Assembly (NCBI GenBank): GCA_964416425.1
Contig: CAYQEC010000010.1
Span: 1 to 64,000 of the forward strand
Origin: CAYQEC01 sp964416425
GTDB taxonomy: Bacteria; Actinomycetota; Acidimicrobiia; Spongiisociales; UBA5794
DNA: 64,000 bases
Direction: 5' to 3'
Position numbers and translations under genes: made by a program. Position 1 is the first letter of the stretch, and each line of letters begins with the position of its first letter. Positions 52,634 to 64,000 of this stretch are shown here, in pieces. A model generated the notes under the pieces. That model was given only the letters and a program-made list of their open reading frames with translations, was not told the origin of the DNA and did no database searches.

Positions 52634-53854
52634 TCAGCCGTCGGGCGGCGGATCCTCGTCGAGGGGGTAGCCGGGCCTGCCGGCCTCGATCCAGCGGGCG
52701 TATGCCTCGTCGCTGGGGACGTCGCGCTGCTGCTCGGTGGCGAGCATGTACCGGTGATGGAGGAAGTCGCAGTAGGCCTGCACCGCGTCCTGCTCGGGAC
52801 CGATGTCGTTTCTGATGCGGGCCAGCAACGGCTCGAAGAAACGGACCCGCCACTGGATCGCCGAGACGTCCTTGCCCACCGGGCTCATGTCGTCCCGCCC
52901 CGCTTCGTAGTAGTGGAGGTCGGCGAGGATCTGGCGGGCCTGGTTCTCCGAGGCGCGGATCCGGGTCAGCTCGCGGAGCCGGGCCGAGTGGTAGTTGCGG
53001 CCTCCCACTTTGACCCGCATCTGGAGCCGATCGGCTCCGGCACCGTCGGGGACCAGCTCGACGTCGTCGACCTCGAATCCGAGGGTGTTGAGGCGCTCGA
53101 TGCGTTCCCGGATGCGGTACCGCTCGTGGCGGGCGAGGATGACGTCCTTGGTGAGCTGCTCCCAGAGGCGGGCGTAGCGGCGGCTGATGTCGGCGCCGAG
53201 GGCGAGGTCGGCGATGTCGATGTCGATACCCTGGGAGGCGGCGATGTCGGCCATGCCACCGGCGACGTTGACCTCCATGATCTCGAGGTCGGCGAGCCGC
53301 TGCCCGTTGGAGAGCACGTCGTGCAGCTCGACGGTCTCGGCGTCGATCATGATCGCCTCGATCGAGTCGGCGTCGTAGCGGTACAGCACGTTGGAGAGCG
53401 AGCAGTCGCCCCAGTAGCACCCGGCGAGGTGGAGCTCGACGAGGAGGCCAGCGAAGGCGTCGAGCATCTGGGCGCGGCGGGCGCCGAATCCCCAACCGCT
53501 AAGCAGCTCCCGATAGGTGAAGGCGAAACGGACGTATTCGGTGATCACGGCGCTCGACCATTCCTGGTCGGGGGTCACCCAGCGGCGCTCCACGACGCCG
53601 ACCGGGGTGGCGATGGGGTCGAGGCGGGCCTGGAGGGTCCGCAGCGTGTCGTACTCGTGGTGGGCGAAACGGCGCGGTAGCTCCTTGATGGCGTAGATGC
53701 GCTCGCCGTAGGCGACGAAGCAGACCGGATGGCGGTGTATCCCGATGGGCAGTTCCACCACCCGGTCGCCCGCCCATTCGGCGACGCTTCGACCCCAGTC
53801 GAGGTCGAGGAAGTCGGGGTGGCCGGGCCGGATCGAGAGGTAGGGGACGCTCAT
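52634..53854 (-). CDS. DUF4032 protein with kinase-like N-terminal half
   Basis: The 406-residue protein fits DUF4032. The N-terminal half looks like a divergent protein/lipopolysaccharide kinase: IYAIKELP near residue 53 with an invariant-type Lys, LHLAGCYWGDCSLSNVLY near 142 (catalytic-loop analogue with Asp and Asn), and IMIDAETVE near 169 (metal-binding Asp). The rest is helical. Function unknown. Start ATG 53854 overlaps the TGA of a possible 10-residue leader ORF. Confidence 0.83.
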   Translation of the reverse strand: MSVPYLSIRPGHPDFLDLDWGRSVAEWAGDRVVELPIGIHRHPVCFVAYGERIYAIKELPRRFAHHEYDTLRTLQARLDPIATPVGVVERRWVTPDQEWSSAVITEYVRFAFTYRELLSGWGFGARRAQMLDAFAGLLVELHLAGCYWGDCSLSNVLYRYDADSIEAIMIDAETVELHDVLSNGQRLADLEIMEVNVAGGMADIAASQGIDIDIADLALGADISRRYARLWEQLTKDVILARHERYRIRERIERLNTLGFEVDDVELVPDGAGADRLQMRVKVGGRNYHSARLRELTRIRASENQARQILADLHYYEAGRDDMSPVGKDVSAIQWRVRFFEPLLARIRNDIGPEQDAVQAYCDFLHHRYMLATEQQRDVPSDEAYARWIEAGRPGYPLDEDPPPDG

Positions 53855-53883
53855 CGGTGGTGCCCTGCGGTGCCGTGTCTCAT
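53851..53883 (-). CDS. Possible 10-residue leaderless leader peptide (MRHGTAGHHR)
   Basis: On the minus strand TACGTT (53891-53896) is followed by seven bases and an ATG that opens ten codons. The TGA overlaps the DUF4032 ATG (ATGA). Same layout as the leader ORFs at 11938 and 48071. Confidence 0.35.
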   Translation of the reverse strand: MRHGTAGHHR

Positions 53884-53957
53884 GAGCGTCAACGTACCAC
53901 GAGCCGGTCCGGGTGCGAGCGGTTGCGGCGACCGGTCGCCGGTGGGACGGCGGCGGG

Positions 53958-58364
<4,407 letters not shown>

Positions 58365-58452
58365 GCGCGCAGGCTACCTCAGGGCGGTGACAGGAACCCC
58401 GGGGGGCGGCACGGTCCCCGCCCTGCCACATGCTGGTGTGAATGACAAAATC

Positions 58453-58480
58453 GTCTTACGCGCGATAACGCGCGTAAGAC
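58453..58480 (-). terminator. Perfect 12-bp inverted repeat, likely gdhA terminator
   Basis: GTCTTACGCGCG and CGCGCGTAAGAC enclose the loop ATAA. On the minus strand, downstream of the glutamate dehydrogenase stop, the stem is followed by GATTTTGTC, a short T-tract. It lies in the 161-base gap between gdhA and lhr. Confidence 0.7.
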
Positions 58481-58525
58481 CGGTGGATCGGCCTGGCGCT
58501 CAAGGAGAAACGATGGCGGGGTCGC

Positions 58526-59911
58526 TCAGGGCCAGATGCCCCGCAGGATCGTGGCCTGGGTCACCCGCCCGATGGCGTTGACGTAGGCGGCGGTGCGCAG
58601 CGTCGGGGTGGGGAGCTCGCCGTCGTCGGGCCGCGCCTCCCGCCACATCTCCTGGTAGCGGGGGAGCTGCTCGATGAGCGAGATGCGCTTGGCGACCACC
58701 TCGTCGGTGGCCCGGTACATCTTCGCCTTGAGCTTCTCCTGGACCTCGTGCTCGGGCCACTGCTCGTTGTCGAGATTCTGTACCCACTCGAAGTAGCTCA
58801 CCACCACGCCTCCGGCGTTGGCGAGGATGTCGGGAAGCACCGGGATCCCGCGGGAGCAGAGGATCTGATCGGCCAGCGGACTGGTCGGGCCGTTCGCCGC
58901 CTCCACGACGAGCTTGGCGTCGATGCGGCCGGCGTTGGCAGTGGTGATCTGGTTCTCGAGGGCGGCCGGGATGAGGATGTCGCACGGCACCTCGAGCACC
59001 TCGCGCGATTCGAGCGGCTTGGCCCCGGGGAACCCCGTGACGCTGCCGGTCTCGTCCTTGTGGGCGCCGACGCCGTGCACGTCGAGCCCGTCCGCGGCGG
59101 CGATACCGCCCCGCGAGTCGCTGACGGCCACGATCTGGGCCCCGGCCTTCGCCAGGATCTCGGCGGCGTTGCGTCCGGCGTTCCCGAAGCCCTGGATCGC
59201 CACCCGGCTCCCGTTCATGTCGATCAGGCCGGGGATTCCCATTAGATCCAGGAAGCGCTGCGCCACGTAGACGGCACCCTGGGCGGTGGCACTCGCCCGG
59301 CCGAGGGAGCCGCCGAGGTCGAGCGGCTTGCCGGTCACGACCGGCAGGTTGTTGTGCCCCGGGTGCATCATGTCGTACGTGTCGTACACCCACGCCATGG
59401 TGGCGGCGTCGGTGTAGACGTCGGGGGCCGGGATGTCGGTGTGAGGGCCGATGCTGTCGCCCAGGGAGGCGATGAAGCGGCGGGTGATCCGCTTCTTCTC
59501 GCTGCGGGACATGATGCGCGGATCGCACGCCACCCCGCCTTTGGCGCCCCCGAACGGGATCCCGAGCAGGGCGCACTTCCATGTCATCCACGTGGCGAGG
59601 GCGGTCACCTCGTCGAGGCCGACGCTCGGGTGGTAACGGATCCCGCCCTTGCCCGGTCCCCGGGAGTGGTCGTGCAGCACCCGGTAGCCGCGGAACACCT
59701 CGAAGCGGCCGTCGTCCATCGTCACCGGCAGGCTGACCGACACCGAGCGCTCCGGGGTGAAGATGACGTCGGCCAGCCCTTCGTAGGTGCGGATCTCGTC
59801 GATGAACGGGATCGCCTCCTCGAACTGGCGGCGGCTCACGTGGTACGGATTGAGGTCTTCCTCCGTCTCGGTCTGAGCCTCGGGGGAATCGCAGCGTTCG
59901 GTTTCGTCCAT
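58526..59911 (-). CDS. gdhA: Glutamate dehydrogenase (GluDH/Leu-DH family)
   Basis: The 461-residue NAD(P)-dependent enzyme interconverts glutamate and 2-oxoglutarate plus ammonia. The substrate domain shows GYRVLHDHSRGPGKGGIRYHP near residue 70, catalytic Lys in MTWKCALLGIPFGGAKGGV near 108, and Asp in DIPAPDVYTD near 152. The Rossmann domain has IQGFGNAGRNAAE near 232, and VEAANGPTSP follows near 340. An acidic 20-residue N-terminal extension precedes the conserved core. GGAGA lies upstream of the ATG. A strong hairpin follows the stop. Confidence 0.93.
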   Translation of the reverse strand: MDETERCDSPEAQTETEEDLNPYHVSRRQFEEAIPFIDEIRTYEGLADVIFTPERSVSVSLPVTMDDGRFEVFRGYRVLHDHSRGPGKGGIRYHPSVGLDEVTALATWMTWKCALLGIPFGGAKGGVACDPRIMSRSEKKRITRRFIASLGDSIGPHTDIPAPDVYTDAATMAWVYDTYDMMHPGHNNLPVVTGKPLDLGGSLGRASATAQGAVYVAQRFLDLMGIPGLIDMNGSRVAIQGFGNAGRNAAEILAKAGAQIVAVSDSRGGIAAADGLDVHGVGAHKDETGSVTGFPGAKPLESREVLEVPCDILIPAALENQITTANAGRIDAKLVVEAANGPTSPLADQILCSRGIPVLPDILANAGGVVVSYFEWVQNLDNEQWPEHEVQEKLKAKMYRATDEVVAKRISLIEQLPRYQEMWREARPDDGELPTPTLRTAAYVNAIGRVTQATILRGIWP

Positions 59912-60080
59912 GGCACGTCTCCGGTTCTCGTGGCGGCGCCAACCCCTCCATGCTGGCACCGCCCGGGGGCTGTGCCTAGCACCGAACCCCCGCTGCGACC
60001 GAAGGAGCCCGATGTGCCACCCCCCGGGGCGCCACGTCGGCCAGAATCGGGGGGAACGTCGTGCCACGAACGGAGGGACC

Positions 60081-60695
60081 ATGGACATCGCCGTCAACCT
60101 GGTGGAGAGCTACCTGCGCCTCAACGGCTACATGACCCTCAGCGAGTTCGAGGTGCAGCGCCGCCAGCCGGACGGGAGGTTCAAGACCGTCACGGACGTC
60201 GACGTGATGGGCATCCGGTTCCCGGGCGAGCCGGGCCCGGGGACGGCCCACGCCGAGCGGGAGGGGGAGCTGCTGCTGATGGACGACCCCGCCCTGGAGC
60301 TGGAGCCGGAATCGATCGACGTGATCATCGGCGAGGTGAAGCAGGGCCCGGCCGACTTCAACCCGGCCCTCAAGGACCACGGGGTGCTGTTCTCGATGCT
60401 GCGCCGCCTCGAGTGGATCTACCCGCTGACACTCAACGAGGTGATCGACGGGCTGCAGCGGCACGGGGTGCACCGCGCTCCGGCCCGCGGCGGCGGCGCG
60501 GTGCGGACCCGGCTGGTGGCGTTCGGCCGCAGCCGGCAGTCGAACCTCAACACCGTCTCGATCAGCCACATGATCACCACCCTGCTCGACTTCTTCGAGG
60601 AGCACGAGGAGGCGTTCCGCCCCAGCCAGTTCCGGGAACCGGCCCCGGCCTTCCTGCGGCTGCTGCTCAAAGCCGGCTTCGACATCCGCAAGTAG
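60081..60695 (+). CDS. Hypothetical protein with PD-(D/E)XK nuclease-like motif
   Basis: I do not know a named family for this 204-residue protein. It starts with a helix (VNLVESYLRLNGYMTLSEFEVQ), then DVDVMGIRFPG near residue 44 and DVIIGEVKQGPADFNPALKD near 80. The D...(E)xK pattern, the preceding helix and the following polar strand fit the core of PD-(D/E)XK nucleases such as VRR/Mrr-like or restriction enzymes. No DNA-binding domain is evident. GGAGGG precedes the ATG. It is convergent with the DUF296 gene and has no modification or defence gene beside it. Confidence 0.6.
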   Translation: MDIAVNLVESYLRLNGYMTLSEFEVQRRQPDGRFKTVTDVDVMGIRFPGEPGPGTAHAEREGELLLMDDPALELEPESIDVIIGEVKQGPADFNPALKDHGVLFSMLRRLEWIYPLTLNEVIDGLQRHGVHRAPARGGGAVRTRLVAFGRSRQSNLNTVSISHMITTLLDFFEEHEEAFRPSQFREPAPAFLRLLLKAGFDIRK

Positions 60696-60707
60696 GGCGG
60701 CGGAGGG

Positions 60708-61145
60708 CTAGCCGGCGCCGCCGCCCCACAGGGTGAGGCCGGACTCGTCGTCGGGGAGCCGCACCGGGGCCTCGCCCTCCAGCTCCTGGACGGCCGCTTC
60801 GAGGGCGAAGACGATCGTGCCCGTGTTGACGTGTCCGCCGTGGCCGTGCCCGTGCTCGTCACTGAAGGCGGCGTGGATGTGGAGGAAGGGGGCTCCGTCG
60901 AGCAGGGTCACGTTGCCCACCCCCGAGACCACCTCCAGCGGCTCGTCGATCTGGAAGTCGCGGTACTCCCGTGCCTCCTGGTCGTAGTAGCGCAGCGAGG
61001 CGCGCTGCACCGCTCCGAGGAATCCGACCGTGGCCGCCGTGATGCCGTGGTCGGTGGCGAAGCGGCTGATCTCTTGGTAGAGGTCGGCACCACGGTCGAG
61101 GCGGAAGAGGTGGATGGGTCCGGGGGTGAATCGGTAGCTGCGCAT
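60708..61145 (-). CDS. DUF296/PPC-domain protein
   Basis: The 145-residue protein is a PPC (PCC) domain, a trimeric fold found in plant AT-hook proteins and as single-domain bacterial proteins. Conserved parts are FLGAVQRASLRYYD, the zinc-type histidines in HIHAAFSD and HGGHVNTGTIVFALEAAVQEL. Function of bacterial members is unclear. It is the last gene of the LOG/MDMPI/BtpA operon, 13 bases after btpA. Confidence 0.85.
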   Translation of the reverse strand: MRSYRFTPGPIHLFRLDRGADLYQEISRFATDHGITAATVGFLGAVQRASLRYYDQEAREYRDFQIDEPLEVVSGVGNVTLLDGAPFLHIHAAFSDEHGHGHGGHVNTGTIVFALEAAVQELEGEAPVRLPDDESGLTLWGGGAG

Positions 61146-61158
61146 GTCTGCTCCCGTG

Positions 61159-61959
61159 TCAGTCGTGTTCCTTGCCGGCGCCGCTTCCCAGCGCCGACGT
61201 GACGAAGACCTTGGCCCGGCCCGGGGCGACCGGGTCGGTGGTGACGCCGCTCCGCTTGAGGGCGGTACCGGCGATGACGCCGTCGGCGGCGGCGAGGAAG
61301 CGGGCGACGGTGGCGGCGGTCACCCCGGACCCGACCAGGACCGGGATGTGGCGGGCGACGTCCTTGACCTTGCGGACGGTCGCCATGGTGGGCGGCCGGC
61401 CGGTGGATGATCCGGAGACGACGAGGGCGTCGGCGAGGGATCGTTCCGCCGTCTCCTCGGCGGCCCGTTCCAGGGTGACGCCGCCGGGGGCCACGGCGTG
61501 CTTCACCAGCACGTCGGCCAGGATGAGCGTGTCGGGCGCCAGCGACAGCCGGAGGCGGAGCACCTCGGCGGCCCGGCCCACGATCGGGCCCTGATCGGTC
61601 ATCATGACGCCCGCGAGCACGTTGACCCGGATGAACGAGGCCCCGGTGACGGCCGCCACCGCCAGCGCGGCCGCGGCGTCGTTGCGGAGCACGTTGACGC
61701 CGACCGGGACGTCGACCGCGGCGCGGACGGCCGCCACGGCCCGGGTCATCGCCGCCACGGTGACTTTGGGGACGTCGTCGGGGTAGAAGGGGGCGTCGCC
61801 GTAGTTCTCGACGAGGACGGCGTCGAAGCCGGCGGCGGCAAGCACCTCGGCGTCCCGCACCGCCGCCGCCAGCACCGCGTCGAAGTCGCCCCCGAAGCGG
61901 GGGGCGCCGGGCAGGGCGGCGAGGTGGACCATGCCCACGAGCCGGGGGAAAGGGACCAC
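61159..61959 (-). CDS. BtpA/SgcQ-family TIM-barrel protein
   Basis: The 266-residue protein belongs to the BtpA family, named for a cyanobacterial photosystem I biogenesis factor and including E. coli SgcQ. Motifs are LVGMVHLAALPGAP near residue 6, DAVLVENYGDAPF near 44, VGVNVLRNDAAAALAVA near 89 and VNVLAGVMMTDQGPI near 112. The family has a phosphate-binding TIM-barrel fold; enzyme activity is unproven. GTG 61959 is chosen as the first start after the preceding stop, five bases away. Confidence 0.85.
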   Translation of the reverse strand: MVPFPRLVGMVHLAALPGAPRFGGDFDAVLAAAVRDAEVLAAAGFDAVLVENYGDAPFYPDDVPKVTVAAMTRAVAAVRAAVDVPVGVNVLRNDAAAALAVAAVTGASFIRVNVLAGVMMTDQGPIVGRAAEVLRLRLSLAPDTLILADVLVKHAVAPGGVTLERAAEETAERSLADALVVSGSSTGRPPTMATVRKVKDVARHIPVLVGSGVTAATVARFLAAADGVIAGTALKRSGVTTDPVAPGRAKVFVTSALGSGAGKEHD

Positions 61960-61964
61960 GGCGA

Positions 61965-62729
61965 TCAGTAGGTCCGAACGACGGCGAGGGCGATCTCCGC
62001 CGCCGGGCCTTCCGCCTTGAGGGCCGTGGCGGAGGGATCGAGGCGGTGCACCGCCACCCGGCACCATTCCCCGGCGAGTCCCTTGATCACGTTCTCGGCA
62101 TCGGCGGGACCGAACACCCAGCGGGCGTAACGCGGTCCCATCAGCTCGACCCGGATGCCGCGCTCGGGGTACTCCTCGCCTGCTTCGGCGAAGGCGTAGC
62201 GCAGCATGCGGTGGGCGAGCCAGGCGATGTGGCGGATCCGCGGTGAGTCGCCGGCGCTGTCGTCGTCGTCGTCCGGTGGGGGGAGGCGGCCTTCCATGGC
62301 GGCTTGGATGTCGAGGCCGTGGGCCCAGGTCTCCATCAGCCGCAGGGTGGCGAAGGTGCGGGCCCCGACCGGGGTCACCAGCCAGGGGATGCGGCGGCTC
62401 GGCTCCATCCGGGAGAGGGCTTCGACCACGGCGGCCCGCCCGTTGCGCCACCATTCGATGACTTCCTGGTGGCGCTTGTTCCGTCCCCGACGCACCCCCC
62501 GTGCCGTCCACTGGTCGATGTCGGCGACGCCGGCGGCGGCGAGGAACTCGGCGCCGCCCTCGATGGCCCCCACCGCGAACTCCTCGCTGAAGGCGAGATG
62601 GCTCACCGTGTCCTTGATGCTCCAGCCGCGGGCGGGGGTGGGGAGCACCCAATCGCGCTCGGAGATGCTCTGGAGGAATTGATCCAGCGCCTGCTGCTCG
62701 GCGACCAAGTCGGACAGGATCTTTCGCAT
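61965..62729 (-). CDS. MDMPI-type DinB-fold metal-binding protein (TIGR03084-like)
   Basis: The 254-residue protein has the MDMPI N-terminal helical bundle: WVLPTPARGWSIKDTVSHLAFSEEFA near residue 27, ARTFATLRLMETWAHGLDIQAAM near 123, which carry the three metal-binding histidines, and the C-terminal domain from about 165. Actinobacterial relatives use mycothiol or act on CoA-linked substrates; the precise role is unknown. It lies 12 bases after the LOG gene and five bases before btpA. Confidence 0.82.
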   Translation of the reverse strand: MRKILSDLVAEQQALDQFLQSISERDWVLPTPARGWSIKDTVSHLAFSEEFAVGAIEGGAEFLAAAGVADIDQWTARGVRRGRNKRHQEVIEWWRNGRAAVVEALSRMEPSRRIPWLVTPVGARTFATLRLMETWAHGLDIQAAMEGRLPPPDDDDDSAGDSPRIRHIAWLAHRMLRYAFAEAGEEYPERGIRVELMGPRYARWVFGPADAENVIKGLAGEWCRVAVHRLDPSATALKAEGPAAEIALAVVRTY

Positions 62730-62741
62730 CGGGGGGATATT

Positions 62742-63812
62742 CTACCGATCCGAGCCGGGCGCCTCATCCGCGGCGGCGGCGGCGTTGAGGCGGTCGACCA
62801 GTTGCCGGAGCCGCCCCAGTTGGCGGCGGTCGAAGTGCATCCGGATGCGGGGGAGGTCGACGTCGTCGCCGTCGGCCAACTCCGCCGGCGTGGTGGGGAT
62901 CTTCTCGATGGTGCCGTCGACCAGGATGTCGGAGAACTCGTCGTTCAGCTCGGCGATGAGGGCGTCCCCCGGCTCGTGCTTGAGCCGGAGTACCAGCTTG
63001 CCGTCCACGAACCGCTGCGAGTGGTAGTTGCCGTAGAAACGGAGGATCTCGTCACAGGCGGCGGCAACGTCGGTCGTGTGCATGAAGAGGCTGAAGTCGT
63101 CCGGCAGGATCATGCCCTGGTCCCGCAGCGTCGCCACGAACGCCAGCCACGGTTCCCAGTACCCGGTGCCGGGGGCCTCGATGAGCACGATCGGGTGCAT
63201 GTCGGACTTGCCGGTCTGGACCAGGGTGAGCAGCTCGAAGGTCTCGTCCTGGGTCCCGAACCCGCCCGGGAAGAGCACGAAGGCGTGGGACTCCTTGACG
63301 AAGATCAGCTTGCGGGTAAAGAAGTACTTGAAATTGATGAGGCGGCTCTCGTGGACGTACGGGTTGGGATCGGCCTCGAAGGGGAGGCGGATGTTGACCC
63401 CGAAGCCGTACTCGGTTCCGGCGCCCAGGTTGCCCGCCTCCATGATGCCGGGCCCGGCCCCGGTGACCACCATCCAATTGTGGGTGTCGGCCATGAGGCC
63501 GGCGAACTCGGCCGCCAGGCGGTAGTTGGGGTCGTCCGGGCCGACCCGGGCCGACCCGTACATCGTCACCTTGGGAGCGTTCCGGTAGCGGGAGAACACG
63601 AGGAGGGCGTACCGCAGCTCCTTGAGGGCGCTGTTGACCAACTTGAGGTCCCCGGTGTCGGTGCGGTCGCGCAGCAGCTTGAGGGCGCTCACCAGCATCT
63701 CGGTGACGAGCTCCTCGTCCTGGGCGTCGGCCTGATCGGCGGCGACGGCGTCGCGGACCAGCTCGTGGAGCCGGCGGTCGAGGCCGTCGTCGCCGAGTCG
63801 ATAGGGGCGCAT
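62742..63812 (-). CDS. LOG-family (lysine decarboxylase-like) nucleotide hydrolase
   Basis: The 356-residue Rossmann-fold protein has the LOG motifs TMYGSARVGPDDPNY near residue 82, VVTGAGPGIMEAGNLGAG near 113 and PGGFGTQDETFE near 183. LOG-fold proteins split nucleoside 5'-monophosphates into base and ribose phosphate. This member is longer than plant-type LOGs, with helical ends on both sides. The ATG follows TAGCGT (minus strand, 63820-63825) by seven bases, so this is the probable promoter of the four-gene operon. Confidence 0.87.
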   Translation of the reverse strand: MRPYRLGDDGLDRRLHELVRDAVAADQADAQDEELVTEMLVSALKLLRDRTDTGDLKLVNSALKELRYALLVFSRYRNAPKVTMYGSARVGPDDPNYRLAAEFAGLMADTHNWMVVTGAGPGIMEAGNLGAGTEYGFGVNIRLPFEADPNPYVHESRLINFKYFFTRKLIFVKESHAFVLFPGGFGTQDETFELLTLVQTGKSDMHPIVLIEAPGTGYWEPWLAFVATLRDQGMILPDDFSLFMHTTDVAAACDEILRFYGNYHSQRFVDGKLVLRLKHEPGDALIAELNDEFSDILVDGTIEKIPTTPAELADGDDVDLPRIRMHFDRRQLGRLRQLVDRLNAAAAADEAPGSDR

Positions 63813-63898
63813 GCCACGAACGCTAGCGGGGTGGCGGCACCGGGGCCGGGGAGGCGCCTGTCCCGGTGGAGCGGCGGCGCCGTCTACAGTCGGGCGCC

Positions 63899-64000
63899 GT
63901 GAACCACGCGCCACACGTCATCTGGGACTGGAACGGCACCCTCGTCGACGACCTCGAGCTGGTGGTCGCCGCCGTCAATCTCTCCCTCGAGGACATCGGG
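63899..64000 (+). CDS. HAD-family phosphatase (partial, runs off window)
   Basis: The first 34 codons from a GTG at 63899 include IWDWNGTLVDDLELVVAAVN, the HAD motif I with nucleophile Asp and second Asp/Asn, typical of phosphoglycolate-phosphatase-like proteins. TACAGT lies eight bases ahead of the GTG. It is divergent from the LOG gene. The remainder is outside the window. Confidence 0.75.
   Translation, partial: MNHAPHVIWDWNGTLVDDLELVVAAVNLSLEDIG

Overview
The window is very GC-rich, densely coded, actinobacterial-type DNA. Four things point to Actinomycetota: SOS boxes of the TCGAAC-N4-GTTCGA type, a DnaE2/DinB pair, TANNNT promoters sitting 6-8 bases ahead of start codons (leaderless transcripts), and families such as DUF4032, MDMPI/DinB-fold proteins and Lhr. 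An uncultivated lineage near Acidimicrobiia is my inference; no rRNA or tRNA gene is visible to settle it. Two 100-base N gaps are each flanked by identical 55-base sequence, which suggests a de Bruijn metagenome scaffold and gaps that hold no real missing DNA.

Layout. 1-5.9 kb: a dCMP-deaminase-like gene, then a thiamine operon on the minus strand (TPP riboswitch, thiN, thiB, thiP, thiQ), bordered by clusters of hairpin-forming dispersed repeats. 5.9-12.9 kb: uridine kinase, SGNH hydrolase, a secreted metallophosphatase with a broken carbohydrate-binding module, a K+ channel with TrkA domains, purU-ychF, and an unknown protein whose 3' end is interrupted by a 50-base tandem array. 13.3-17.5 kb: a TetR / ABC ATPase / FtsX-type permease operon and a double-ACT protein. 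17.6-22.9 kb: a translesion-synthesis locus, dnaE2 and dinB, each behind an SOS box with the same leaderless layout. 23-30 kb: an aldo/keto reductase, then a cello-oligosaccharide cluster (GH94 phosphorylase, GH3 lipoprotein, GH1 beta-glucosidase) with a CelR-like operator upstream. 30-38 kb: an HxlR regulator divergent from an alpha/beta hydrolase, a TPP enzyme with sixA, ferritin, serC, an aminotransferase, and an unusual AroQ/alpha-beta-hydrolase fusion. 38.5-44.5 kb: a complete peptide/oligosaccharide ABC importer whose binding protein has its lobes in permuted order. 44.5-53.9 kb: lipoate ligase-like protein, a lipoprotein, an ABC exporter, Nudix, UspA, a two-component pair, flavin reductase, SDR and DUF4032. 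54-64 kb: the helicase Lhr, glutamate dehydrogenase, a small PD-(D/E)XK-like protein, a four-gene LOG/MDMPI/BtpA/DUF296 operon and the start of a HAD phosphatase.

The most unusual items are the AroQ fusion whose hydrolase nucleophile serine is a glutamate, the minisatellite that re-encodes the gene tail it interrupts with different codons, three tiny leaderless leader ORFs coupled by ATGA/GTGA overlaps to larger genes, and the permuted binding protein.
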